NCBI RefSeq assembly: GCF_029227915.1
Contig: NC_079886.1
Coordinates: forward strand, 23,164,501-23,228,500
From: Hydractinia symbiolongicarpus
Taxonomy: Eukaryota > Cnidaria > Hydrozoa > Anthoathecata > Hydractiniidae
Direction of reading: 5' to 3'
DNA length: 64,000 nt
Below, in pieces: positions 1 to 21,900 of this stretch. The notes beneath the pieces are model-generated. The model saw only the letters and a program-made list of their open reading frames with translations, did not search any database and was not told where the DNA came from. A program made the position numbers and the translations under genes. Position 1 is the first letter of the stretch. Each line of letters opens with the position of its first letter.

Positions 1-20
1 TATGTTTTATTATCTTGTAG

Positions 21-11444
<11,424 letters not shown>

Positions 11445-12142
11445 TTGACGATCTTTAATGAAAAGAACAGTAACACAATCTTCTATTGTTGTAACTATGG
11501 AATTTTATAAAAAAATGATATGAAACTAAAATAGTGTGGTTTTTATCCTCAGGGTACCTTTATCACTTTTTTTCTGGTGCTTTACTAAACTTAGCTTGTG
11601 TCTCGATTATTTCCTCATTGTCTCGTTCATTCCCTTCCCTCTCAATCCTTGTGCACAAACTAGGTTAGTTTGTCAGCAGCTTTCCCTCTTTTTCCCCGAA
11701 AAAGAGGAACCCATTTTAACCGTAGTAGGTAATTTCACTTCCCCTACCTTCCCTCTAGAAGGTTCTACCCTTCAGCACTGTAGTTTCGGCCAACCACCCT
11801 CTATAGAGTCGGCTATTACAAAATTTTGAGGCGATGAATTCATGTCCTTGGCGTAAAGTTTTTCTAGTCCCCCCTCTAGAAGTCGACTATATTTTGAATT
11901 ATGTACTTATATGTCTCCGAAAAAGCTGCGTAATTGTACATTCATACGCCTTTTTTATTTTATTTTACTTGAAAGTAAAGGTGGTGTTACCGTGTGAAAA
12001 ATTCACAAATATTTTTCTTTTTTAAATAATAAAACTGCAAATATTTTCCGCCCTCGTCCTCCCCACCCTCCAAATTAATTCGGGTGCCTGGGGATAGGCG
12101 TTTGTTAGAGTGGAGAGGCGCATATAAGGCGCTATTCTTGTC
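11445..12142. other. DHX8 3' flank, no gene seen
   Basis: This stretch holds the DHX8 3' UTR and spacer up to the foldback transposon. The open frames here have no recognisable similarity and no coding bias that I can see. No canonical AATAAA is visible close to the stop codon; a TTTATAAAAAAATGA stretch lies about 55 bp after it. Confidence 0.5.
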
Positions 12143-12152
12143 CGGAAGTTGG
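12143..12152 (+). repeat. left target-site duplication of the foldback transposon
   Basis: CGGAAGTTGG directly precedes the left terminal inverted repeat, which begins GTAAGTCGTCCACG at 12153. The same 10 bases directly follow the right terminus at 17427-17436. A perfect 10-bp duplication at the exact ends of an inverted-repeat element is strong evidence of transposition. Confidence 0.9.
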
Positions 12153-12305
12153 GTAAGTCGTCCACGTATTACTTCCTGAATATGAGGGAGATGTAGTATT
12201 CAACATGCGTTAGACCTATGTACGTTCCCAAGCCTTGTGGAGATAATGATGTGCTATTCTCCATAAAGCACATTGTAGTGAGGCTCATCAATGTCTGTTG
12301 TCGAG

Positions 12306-13335
12306 TGTAGCAAGCCCTTTCTTTCCTTGTAGTACAACGTAGTAAAGCGTAATTTTTCGTAGCGATGTGTAGCAGTACGTTATTTTCTGTAGCAGGCCGT
12401 AGTAGAACGTATTTCTTTGTAGTAGAGTGTAGTAGCCTGTAGTAGAGTGTAGTAGAGCGTATTTCTCTGTAGTAGAATGTATTTCTCTGTAGTAAAGCGT
12501 ATTTCTCTGTAGTAGGGTGTAGTAGCCTGTAGTAGAGCGTAGTAGCTTGTAGTAGAGTGTAGTAGAGCGTATTTCTCTGTAGTAGAATGTATTTCTCTGT
12601 AGTAAAGCGTATTTCTCTGTAGTAGAGTGTAGTAGCCTGTAGTAGAGCGTAGTAGCGTGTAGTAGAGTGTAGTAGCTTGTAGTAAAGTGTAGTAGAGCGT
12701 ATTTCTCTGTAGTAGAATGTATTTCTCTGTGGTAAAGCGTATTTCTCTGTAGTAGAGTGTAGTAGCCTGTAGTAGAGCGTAGTAGCGTGTAGTAGAGTGT
12801 AGTAGCTTGTAGTAGAGTGTAGTAGAGCGTATGTCTCTGTAGTAGAGCGTATTTCTCTGTAGTAAAGCGAATTTCTCTTTAGTAGAGTGTAGTAGCGTGT
12901 AGTAGAGCGTAGTAGAGCGTACTTCTCTGTAGCAGAGTGTAGTGGCCTGTAGTAGCTTGTAGTAGAGTGTAGTAGCCTGTAGTAGAGCGTAGTAGAATGT
13001 ATTTCTCTGTAGTAAAGCGTATTTCTCTGCAGCAGAGTGTAGTAGCCTGTAGTAGAGTGTAGTAGCTTGTAGTAGAGTGTATTAGCTTGTAGTAGAGTGT
13101 AGTAGAGCGTATTTCTCTGTAGTAGAATGTACTTCTCTGTAGTAAAGCGTATTTCTCTGTAGTAGAGTGTAGTAGCCTGTAGTAAAGCGTAGTAGCGTGT
13201 AGTAGAGTGTAGTAGCTTGTAGTAGAGTGTAGTAGAGCGTATTTCTCTGTAGTAGAATGTATTTCTCTGTAGTAAAGCGTATTTCTCTGTAGTAGAGCGT
13301 AGTAGCCTGTAGTAGAGTGTGGTACGGCGTCTTTT
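12306..13335 (-). repeat. left arm: 10-bp tandem repeat array
   Basis: About 1.03 kb of 10-bp monomers such as AGTAGAGTGT, AGTAGCCTGT, AGTAGAGCGT, ATTTCTCTGT and AGTAGAATGT, in register to the base over many lines of sequence. Monomers are arranged in longer recurring blocks, for example three ATTTCTCTGT units alternating with AGTARARYGT units. The array is longer than its partner in the right arm (about 630 bp), so the two arms have expanded or contracted separately. Confidence 0.9.
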
Positions 13336-13771
13336 TCTAGTGCTGCGCAACATAGGCATCCACATTTAGAATGTGACTAAAAAGCCAATTACAATTCATC
13401 ACTATACAAGCTCTATTTACAAGAAAGATAATTATTCACAGAGCACTATGGTTAAGAAGCGCAGGGGCTTACAGCAGTTAAGCTTCATACAAATAGTTTC
13501 AAAAAATGTTCTAACTTTTCAGTTAAAGTGAACTGGGGAAAACGGCGTTCAAATGACTACCATCGCCATGATGGTCTCGCACTATATACAAACGAAAAAT
13601 TATCTGGACATCTTCCCACAAAAAGATTCTTATCAGTACATCAATTGTAGTTGGTAGATAAACAAGCCATAATGGCCGATTCGCCAGTGGTCATCATAAT
13701 ATCAAAGACAAAAAAACAAATTTGGCAGACACGCCTAAATATTCGTCCGCCTAATCATTAATAAGCAAATA

Positions 13772-13896
13772 CTGACCGGTTTTGATAACGTACTGTGAAA
13801 TACAAAGCCTGGCTCTAAAGTACAGACCAAGCTTGTGAGGTCTGTGCCCCTGACAAATGGCTTTGTATTTTACAGGGCAGAATCAAAACCGGTCAG
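13772..13896. mobile_element. nested 125-bp MITE with TA target duplication
   Basis: The ends are CTGACCGGTTTTGAT and its complement, flanked by TA at 13770-13771 and 13897-13898. A second inverted pair (AATACAAAGCC with GGCTTTGTATT) extends the hairpin toward the centre. A TA duplication fits a Tc1/mariner-type MITE. It sits inside the foldback transposon and so inserted later, or travels with it. Confidence 0.75.
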
Positions 13897-14045
13897 TAGC
13901 CATTTTATAGCTGAAATCTATTCTCATCTTTAAAACAACAATCAAATTTTGCACATGATTAGATGGAATACCAATACATGGAATCACAGTCCCGATATAT
14001 ACTTGCACACGCATCTAAGTGATTATGTAATGCCCAATTCGCGCG

Positions 14046-14101
14046 CAGAAATGGAGGTAAAAATGTAAACAAACTAATCGGAAAAGTTACCTCCATTTCT
14101 G
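14046..14101. repeat. 15-bp perfect inverted repeat, 26-nt loop
   Basis: CAGAAATGGAGGTAA at 14046-14060 pairs perfectly with TTACCTCCATTTCTG at 14087-14101. GCGC lies just outside each arm (14041-14046; 14104-14108). It may be a very short MITE or the ends of a deleted element; no target duplication is clear. Confidence 0.55.
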
Positions 14102-14744
14102 AGTGCGCAGGAAAAATACGGCACTATAATTGAGTGTATGGCAAATTTTAATCCACAACTACTTAAACTAGAATGTACAGTTCAAATTTTAAAGGGAGAA
14201 AAAAACGTTCGAAATTACTTTAAAAGCGAACCAACCAAAAAGGGTATTTGTTTCAGTTATTTTAAACCGACTTACCCTTACTTAAACCGACTTAACATTC
14301 CAAGTCAGCTCTTCGTCTAAATGAAATGTCTTTTCGCATGTTACGCAGAAGCAAATTGTATGTTCAGCAGTGGCTTTTACTTCTACTTTTGCTCATGAGC
14401 AATCAGAGCCCTTACAGCCAACGTTCCATGTGATCCAGATGTTGGAAGCCCACGCTGGGAAAGGAAAAATTAAAGTTCAGCCATAGAAAGTTCTAAAAAA
14501 TTCTGCAAACAATTAATATCTTCAGCCGAAGCCATCAAGCTCACTTGATTTAACTTTTTAGCTTTTTTAATTATCTTTTTTTTATAAATATATAAGAATT
14601 GATTAAAAATTAACTTGTATAAACAGGAAAACCACACCACCACATAAACTTCGCATCGCTGCGAGCAGCGGTGTAGATTCTGTCATAGTGATTACCCAGA
14701 ATGCTTTGCTCAACCGTGAAAGATCTTTTACGTCTACCGTTAAT

Positions 14745-14860
14745 GATCGATTAGGCCCCCGGGGGTTTATTTGTCAAAATGGGTTTTGGGGGACGGGGCT
14801 TATTCGGTAGGGGCGTGGCGGGGGGTTAAATGGGAGGGGACTTATAAAATTATGCAAAAG
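14745..14860 (+). repeat. G-rich tract with G-quadruplex potential
   Basis: Several runs of 3-6 G occur in about 100 bp (for example GGGTTTTGGGGGACGGGG and GGCGGGGGGTTAAATGGGAG). They lie inside the foldback element, in otherwise AT-rich DNA. It belongs to the same dispersed family as the C-rich blocks near 24541-24690 and 51838-51910. Confidence 0.5.
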
Positions 14861-14938
14861 TCTTAGTGTGCTAAAAAATAAAAACAACAATTTTAATAAA
14901 CGCAACATATATTTCTAAAAATATAATAAAAACAAACA

Positions 14939-15094
14939 CTAATCGATCTCAATATCACTATTGCCTTCTTCGTCCTCGTCTACGATCGTCTCTAAGGGAG
15001 CCGCATCAATCATTTCCTCGGCATCTGGGATAAATGGGTTGTCTTCCGTCTCGTTTACCAGTTGTATTTGTTCATTGAGCATTGCAAGACCAGC
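14939..15094 (-). pseudogene. short acidic coding fragment, possible last exon, unidentified
   Basis: On the minus strand a frame of 51 residues runs from a good acceptor (CCTGTCAG, exon edge at 15094) to TAG at 14939-14941. It includes LNEQIQLVNETEDNPFIPD and ends in DEDEEGNSDIEID. The composition looks protein-like, and acidic C-terminal tails are common in transposases and in some nuclear proteins. The frame is open further, to 15163, without a start codon. I do not recognise the family. It is the only credible coding signal inside the foldback element, and could be a remnant of its transposase or of a captured gene. Confidence 0.4.
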
Positions 15095-15109
15095 CTGACA
15101 GGGTATTTC

Positions 15110-16575
15110 GAACTCGTTGGGTGAGCGCAGAAGAACACAAGATGTGAAATTAAAAAGGAATATTTAGGCGGGTCTCCTAAATTTGCTTCTTTGTATGTGA
15201 TATTATGATGAACACTGGCAAATCAACGTTTATGCCTTGTTTATCTGCCAACTACACTTGATTTACTGAGAAAAAGCTCTTTGTAGGATGTAAACATATC
15301 CAAATTTAGTTTTGCTTCACACAGTGAACAGCTATCATGAATTGCGTTTGAACATATAAACTACATTGAAAAGGCTTCATTTATTTTTTCGATGAAGACT
15401 TTTGTAGTGTTTTCGCAAATACCAAACACGGTAGAGCAATTTTAAAGTAACAATTTCTGCACTTGAAAATTATGAAGTATGGATGACATTACACACTGGT
15501 TGTTCACGTTTCAGCTCAAAGATAGAAATTTCGACTATTCTTTCATAAAACCGCAACTAGACATTCAACAATCAAGAGCAAACTTAATTTGCGTAGAGTA
15601 ACTTGTGTCAATTGACGATCGGTGTATACATGCAAGCGTAATAGCGACCACTTGGCTTCACTCATGGTCATTGGGATATACATTGCTTGTGATGTATTCT
15701 GTAAGGTTCAAACAAGCTGATCAAGTATGGATAAACACTTTTCGCTTTATTGGAGGGCCATGGTGTGCATTATAAGTACTTCAAACTTGTTGGGTGAGCG
15801 CAATAGAACCTAAGATGTGAAATTGAAAAGGAATATTTGGGCGAGTCTGCTAAATTTGCTAATTTGTATCCGATATTATGTTCAGCACTAGCGATTCGAC
15901 CTATATGCCTTGTTTGCCTACTAACTACACTTGATTTACTGATCAAAAGCTCTTTGTTGGATGTAAACATATCCAAATTTAGTTTCGTTTCACACAGTGT
16001 TCAGCCATCATGTATTGCGTTTGGACATAAACACGACATTGAAAAGGCTTCATTTACTTTTTCCATGAAGTCTGTTGTAGTGTTTTTGCAAATGCTAAAC
16101 ACTGTAGGGCAATTTTTAAAGTAGTGAATTCTGCATCTGAAAAGTATGAAGTGTGGATGACATTACAAACCGATTGTTCGAGATCCAGCTTAAAAGTACT
16201 GAAACTTCAACTGTTCTTCCCTAAAAAGCACAACTAGACATTCGACAATCAAGAGCAAAATTAATATCCCCAAAGTAACTTGTGAGGAATTGACGATTGA
16301 TATATGAATACAAAGCATAATAGTGAACACTCATGGTACTTAGGACATACATTGCTTGTAATGTATTCTCTAAGGCTCAAACAAACGGATCATGTCTCGT
16401 TGGGTAAGCGCAGTAAAACACAGGATGTGAAATTGAAAATGAATATTTAAGCGTGTCTGCTAAATTTGTTTCTTTGTCTCTGATATTATGACGAGCACTG
16501 GCGAATCGGCCATCATCCCTTGCTTATCTACCAACTACAAGTGATGTACTGATAAGAATCTCTTTGTGCGAAGAT
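15110..16575 (+). repeat. about 2.3 diverged tandem copies of a 600-670 bp unit
   Basis: Copies begin near 15115, 15785 and 16393, each with TTGGGTGAGCGCAG or a close variant. AAATTTG, GATATTATG and CCAACTACA-type words then recur in the same order. Copy 2 is complete to its own tail (CATTGCTTGTAATGTATTCT). Copy 3 stops near 16575, at the inner arm of the transposon. Divergence is substantial, so the duplication is old. Confidence 0.7.
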
Positions 16576-16642
16576 GTCACGATAATTTTTCGTTTGTATA
16601 TAGTGCGAGACCATTATGGCGATGGTAGTCCTTTGAACGCCT

Positions 16643-17270
16643 CTTTACTACAGAGAAATACGCTCTACTACAGGCTACTACACTCTACTACAGAAAAATA
16701 CGCTTTACTACAGAGAAATACATTCTACTACGCTCCACTACACGCTGTTACACTCTACTACAAGCTACTACACTCTACTACAGAGAAATACGCTTTACTA
16801 CAGAGAAATACATTCTACTACACTCTACTACAAGCTACTACACTCTACTACAGAGAAATACACTTTACTACAGAGAAATACATTCTACTACGCTCTACTA
16901 CACGCTACTACACTCTACTACGGAGAAATACGCTATACTACAGAGAAAAACGCTCTACTACAGAGAAATGCGCTCTACTACACTCAACTACAAGCTACTA
17001 CACTCTACTACAAGCTACTACACTCAACTACAAGCTACTACACTCTACTACAAGCTACTACGCTCTACTACAGGCTACCACACTCTACTACAGAGAAATA
17101 CGCTTTACTACAGAGAGATACATTCTACTACGCTCCACTACACGCTACTACACTCTACTACAAAGAAATATGTTCTACTACGGCCTGCTACAGAAAATAA
17201 CGTACTGTTACACATCGCTACGAAAAATTACGCTTTACTACGTTGTACTACAAGGAAAGAAAGGGCTTGC
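16643..17270 (+). repeat. right arm: 10-bp tandem repeat array
   Basis: Inverted partner of the left array, with monomers such as CTCTACTACA, GAGAAATACG, AGGCTACTAC and AAGCTACTAC in exact 10-bp register. Because 10 is not a multiple of 3, the array reads through all three frames. It lacks stops on this strand, which explains the two long overlapping open frames (16564-17292 and 16968-17594). Confidence 0.9.
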
Positions 17271-17426
17271 TACACTCGACAACAGACATTGATGAGCCTC
17301 ACTACAATGTGCTTTATGGAGAATAGCACATCATTATCTCCACAAGGCTTGGGAACGTACATAGGTCTAACGCATGTTGAATACTATATCTCCTTATATT
17401 CAGGAAGTAATACGTGGACGACTTAC

Positions 17427-17436
17427 CGGAAGTTGG
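17427..17436 (+). repeat. right target-site duplication of the foldback transposon
   Basis: CGGAAGTTGG, identical to 12143-12152, directly after the terminal CGACTTAC. Confidence 0.9.
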
Positions 17437-18184
17437 CGCAAGGAATCTGTACCAACATGGTAGCAGTTTGCAGCGAATCAAATCTAGCTGGATGTTTACA
17501 CCGTGCCTTTCTGTCCTGTGACATACAAATTTTGCATAGAAAGTACCTTCTTTTGCAGCATTTTAAGAATTTTTATTTAGCTACTTTTCTTTGAAACTAG
17601 TGCGATTTGTTTTAATTTTTTCCTGGCAACTTACTAGCTAGCTAGCTAGAGAGCTCCTCAAAGAAAAAAACAGAACTGATTATGTGGGTGGCCTATTATT
17701 TTAAGTCTGCATATTTTAAAATGATTATTCTAGGTTTGAGGCATAGTGTGGTTCATGTCATAACATCACAGTGTTCACTTTCAGAGAAATAGAATAGTGG
17801 GAAAAAATAGGAAATTAGGCCACCCTTAAAAATATGAAAGCCCCAAATGGCTTACTTATCTTTAAATTTAAAACCACTTCTTAACGTATAAGGGTGCTGA
17901 TAAGCCTCATACAGCGTAAAAAGTGCAGGTGTTTTCGACCGAGTCGGGCGTTTTAAAAAAATTCAAGTTATATTCACCTAGAAAAACCTGCATGCCACGA
18001 ACAATGCCTGAAGAAAGTGCCTTGTTCCCTGTCGTCAGCATGGTATGTTATAAGGGAATGCTCTGGGCGAGTTCGGGAAAGTGTGGACAGTTTCCGGGGA
18101 CAACAGCAATTTAATTCTAAAAGTCGCTGGAACTCGCCCATTATATGTGGCTGTTTGGAGCAACATCGATTAACTAAAAATGTT
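17437..18184. other. spacer, no gene seen
   Basis: AT-rich DNA between the foldback element and the retrotransposon remnant. A weak inverted pair (GGGCGAGTTC at about 18067 and GAACTCGCCC at about 18132) and a CTAGCTAGCTAG run near 17633 are the only structures noticed. Confidence 0.4.
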
Positions 18185-20895
18185 TCTTTCATTATCTACC
18201 ACAATTTCTACCATTAATATTTTAATTATCAGACCAGAAAATGAAGAAAAACTACAAAACTATATAGACAAGAAAATCTGGACTAGAAAAATTCTTGGAT
18301 TTTATGATGTAAATAGCTCTTTTAATTCTTTTAAGACATTTTGTGATTATTATTTAAACATTTTTGCACCTCATAAATTATTGATTAAAAAACAATTTAT
18401 ATAAACCATGGATTATTGCAAGAATGAAGTGAAACTACTATATGAAGTGAAATAATCTAATAAAAAGTTTTATTAAACCAAAAGCTCTATGTAGAAAACT
18501 AACATCCATAATCAATACCAGCAGTGCACAAACAGTCAATTTAATTTATAAAAATGAAAACAATTTTACAAGAAATACTTTTAAACAAATTTGAATATAT
18601 TACAAAAAATATTTAACAAGGGGTCATTAATATTTTAAATAAATAGACATCAAAAATAACAACAAGGTATCTTTTGAAAGTAACAATCCAGAAATTATGA
18701 CCCCCTTTTTATTTTTAATATTTTTAAAAACATTTTACCAATATTGATGATAAAATCAAATACTCCCTACAAATAGGCACTTCCTAACTACCTCAAAAAT
18801 AGTCTAGCCAGTAGTCAGTTAATTAAAAAAAATTTCAAGGAGTGCCCAGGTGTTGGTCCATGGATTACTACTCTTTTTGATTTATATAAATGCTGTCCAA
18901 AATGGAATTTTTTATTACAATGTTTTTTATTTCAGTCTAATATGATTTATTCCCAGTTTGAAAACCAATAAAAAAGATAACTATTTATCTTAAACTCCTC
19001 TGTCACTAGTTAAAAGTAAATAAAATTGCACTTAATGTTGTCAAAACCAAGGTTATTCTTTTTAGGCATTCCATTAAATCAATTGACTATGACATTAGAC
19101 TTAAACTAAATGGCAAAGAATGGAAAAAGTTTTTTTCTTTTGTCGCTTGTGTTAAAGTATCTTGAGGTTTATTATCGATTCTCATTTAAATTAGTTATTT
19201 CATATAAAAAACAACTACTAAACTTTCTAGAGGTAATCAAGCAATTTGTCATTATGTTTCCCTAAAAGATCCTTCTTGTCTGAATACTACTCTTTTTTCA
19301 CACACTTCTTAGTATTTCTCCAAAGTTCAGTGTTCAACTCATAACGTCTACATGACTGATTGAATCCTTAAACTTGAGTAACTTAAGGTTACTGTAAAGG
19401 AAAAAACTCACTTGATGAGTAGTCTCAGAAAAACCCTTATAATTTATCAATACTTTTATATTTTTCTTATTTTTTTTTTGTTTCTGAATGTTTGATGAAA
19501 GACTTTTTTGATGGTGTTATTTTAGTGACATGTTAATTTTCCAAAAAGAAAATATAATGAATTAAACACACACCATTTTTTTTTTCACTGTACGTTTCAA
19601 AATGGCTTCTTTTTCCGAACGCGTGGTCGCAGACTTCTCGTTTTTGCACTATTACATTCAGCATAAATTAAATTCAAAAAGGTTCTCGTTTTTTTTTTTG
19701 TAACAGCGTCATTATGAAATTATTTGTAATTATATATAATCATTCAAAATAATGTAAATTTTTTTCTTTCTGTCGTCATAATTCGCTAATCAGTAATTTA
19801 TACAAAAAAATCCGGGTACCTTTTGTGCATAATTTATTCAGCTTTCCATTACCGAAAATTTCAATAGGAAGCTTTCGGAAAAAGAGACCACAAACGTAAA
19901 GGCATGTATGCAAAAATTTACTAAGGAGATATTTGTTTTTTAAGGATTTTCGTAGGTGTTATGAAAATGTGTGAACTGAGTATGCATAAAGATGATAGTG
20001 TGAACTTTTTTCTTATGCTGAATATGCGTGCACGCGTTCAGAATTATTAACAGACAGAAGTCAGGGTTACAAAAGAAAGCTTATATCCATACTCCTTAAC
20101 TTTGATTTTTTAATGATTTTTTACACGACAACATTTATATATATATACATCGATGGTGAAAGTAAACTATCTAAAAAATATTATTATGCATATATTTATG
20201 CGGTAGTTTCATTTCATGCATAATGTTTACAAAAATATGCTCAACTTATTTTGCACATATTTTCTCGAAGGTGTGAAGGATATAACACTTCGGAAAAGGC
20301 TTTTTCCAGAAAAAAGGGATGTTCCAAATATTTTCATGGAATATAAAATATGTCATTCGAAAGAGAAATTTTTTCTATATGTCATGAATTTTTTGCAAAA
20401 AACCTGAAAAAAAAAATTGTTTCCTTTACAGTAACCCTAAGCAACTTAATGTTCTTGGTATCTTTGATATCATCAAAATCTGTGATATAACTCTAGGTCA
20501 CCATTTCCTCAACAAAACTTCCACAATTGACATACATAGTCTTTTTATTATAGCGTTTCATCCAAAAAACAATGCCAGAGGTTCTTCTATCTTCTATTAA
20601 ACTGTAAGACAACCCCTTGTCTAAACTTCTTCTTTTGATACCAAAACTACTCGTGATATCAGTTTCTAGACAAGACTTTTCTTTACTATTAATATCTAAA
20701 ATTCATCAATCAATATTCCTAGCTGACTATGTTCTTTTTTAAATTTGGAATAATACTCTAAACAAAAAGACCAATTGCAGTGTGTTGTGTAGTTTTTTTA
20801 AAAAAACAGACAACAATTTTAAAAATAATGGTGGCCATCTCCTTAGTTATTTTCAACCATAGTCTCCATCGCAATGGTTAAAAATAACTTTATTA
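18185..20895 (+). mobile_element. decayed non-LTR retrotransposon (CR1/Jockey-like), interrupted
   Basis: Broken frames in one orientation resemble successive parts of a reverse-transcriptase polyprotein. Near 18235-18404 there is linker-like sequence (ENEEKLQNYIDKKIW, then FAPHKLLIKKQF). Near 18410 comes PWI, and near 18730 FTNIDDKIKYSLQIGTS. A late-RT segment at about 19030-19200 resembles LNV-KTK---F and IDSHLN. At 20440-20600 the C-terminal part reads NVLGIFDIIKICDITLGHHF and NNARGSSIFY. Most of the catalytic core is missing, and many stops and frameshifts are present. The clade assignment is by recalled likeness only. Confidence 0.6.
19387..20436. mobile_element. about 1.05-kb inverted-repeat element inserted in the retrotransposon remnant
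   Basis: The left end GGTTACTGTAAAGGAAA (19387-19403) is the exact complement of the right end TTTCCTTTACAGTAACC at 20420-20436. The flanks are TTAA (19383-19386) and CTAA (20437-20440), consistent with a TTAA target duplication carrying one mutation, as for Kolobok or piggyBac-like families. Removing the insert rejoins the two parts of the retrotransposon. No transposase frame is seen. Confidence 0.65.
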
Positions 20896-21900
20896 ACTTA
20901 AGTTGTCTTTTTTATCAATATAATAATACGCCAGTTCTGTGTCTCTGTAACAGGCAAAGTGGATATGTTCGTTTTCCTTTAATGTTGCCGAAAAATGCAT
21001 GTCTAATATGTTAAATTTTCGTTACGGCACAAGGTCAATAACACTACTTTAACGTCAATATCTTCTGTTAAATTAATGAAGCCATTACAGTGCACTTAAA
21101 ACTTTGAGGCCAAATAACTTGGAAACAAGGTGGTGACATCAATGATTTTTTACCGCATGGATAACTAGGGCCCACCTAGGACCAATTTGGGTAATTTTCC
21201 CAAACCTGGGTCCCCAAATCAGGTTAATGATATCATCAAAAAACCTTCAAACTGTAATATCTCTACAACCGTTTGTAAAAGATCAATGATCGTATACATT
21301 TTCTTCATCAGCATTTCAAGATTTATATGATAAAGGTAACGGCTATATTAATTTCTAAAAAAAAAATTTTGTATATTTGTTCGTCTTTGCTGACATCAGC
21401 AAAATGTTTAAACTCTTTATCTCCTTAGGTGTTTGTCCGAAATATGATGATCCTATACATTATTTTAATCAGCTATTCAAGCTCTGCACAATAGAGGCAA
21501 CAAGTAAACAAATTTCCAAGAAAAAATATTTTGTCTTTTCACGATTCCTTGCCGACGTCATCAAAATTTAAATAATGGGTCTTTTACTGCTATCCTGCCT
21601 AAGTGGATTTTTTTGCACATACATTGTGCATAATGGTAATCCAATTGTCCAAGTATATACAAGTTTCCACAATCTCAACAATTGGTTCTGTGAAAATTTA
21701 TGCTTTTAATGAGAAAAAACCCAATAATGAATTTATAAATCTTAGTTTTTTCTTTTTTAAGATGCTGTCATACTTCTAATTTGTGGGCAGCAGCAAAAGC
21801 CTTGTGCATTGTTGCTAACCAGAGTAACATTCTTCTTTTTGTTATAGCTATAGATCATTTAATACAAGTTATTGCAAAGGTAAAATAATATCCCGATTAA
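20896..21900. other. ANKLE2 5' flank with diverged repeat-like sequence, no gene seen
   Basis: Two loosely similar stretches (about 21120-21345 and 21385-21560) share words such as 'GATCCTATACATT' and 'GATCGTATACATT' after a TCTCC or TCTCTAC context. This suggests an old duplicated repeat. The last 60 bp contain TTTTTGTTATAG (acceptor-like, 21838-21847), so an upstream 5' UTR exon of ANKLE2 is possible. An in-frame TAA sits directly before the ATG at 21901. Confidence 0.4.

Larger units (their letters stand above)
12153..17426. mobile_element. foldback DNA transposon, Mutator-like by target duplication, 5274 bp, non-autonomous
   Basis: The element starts GTAAGTCGTCCACG and ends with its complement CGTGGACGACTTAC. 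The outer roughly 270 bp of each arm are near-identical in inverted orientation. The arms then consist of tandem 10-bp units (left to about 13335, right from about 16643). Beyond those an inner inverted segment pairs 13544-13604 with 16581-16641. Target duplications of 9-11 bp are typical of Mutator-like elements, and arms of 10-bp repeats are known from Drosophila foldback (FB) elements, whose NOF partner encodes a Mutator-type transposase. I see no transposase frame inside, so it looks non-autonomous. The long open frames in the arms are repeat artefacts. Confidence 0.85.

Noticed and set aside
12169..13365. 398-residue open frame on the minus strand, rich in Tyr, Thr, Arg and Leu
   Set aside because: It is a by-product of the 10-bp repeat array: 30 bp equals 10 codons and the unit has no stop on that strand. 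No sign of a real protein.
12306..17270. CRISPR-like array
   Set aside because: Repeats are contiguous 10-bp monomers without unique spacers and in an animal genome.
16564..17594. Two long overlapping plus-strand open frames in the right arm
   Set aside because: Same repeat artefact, read in two frames of the inverted array.
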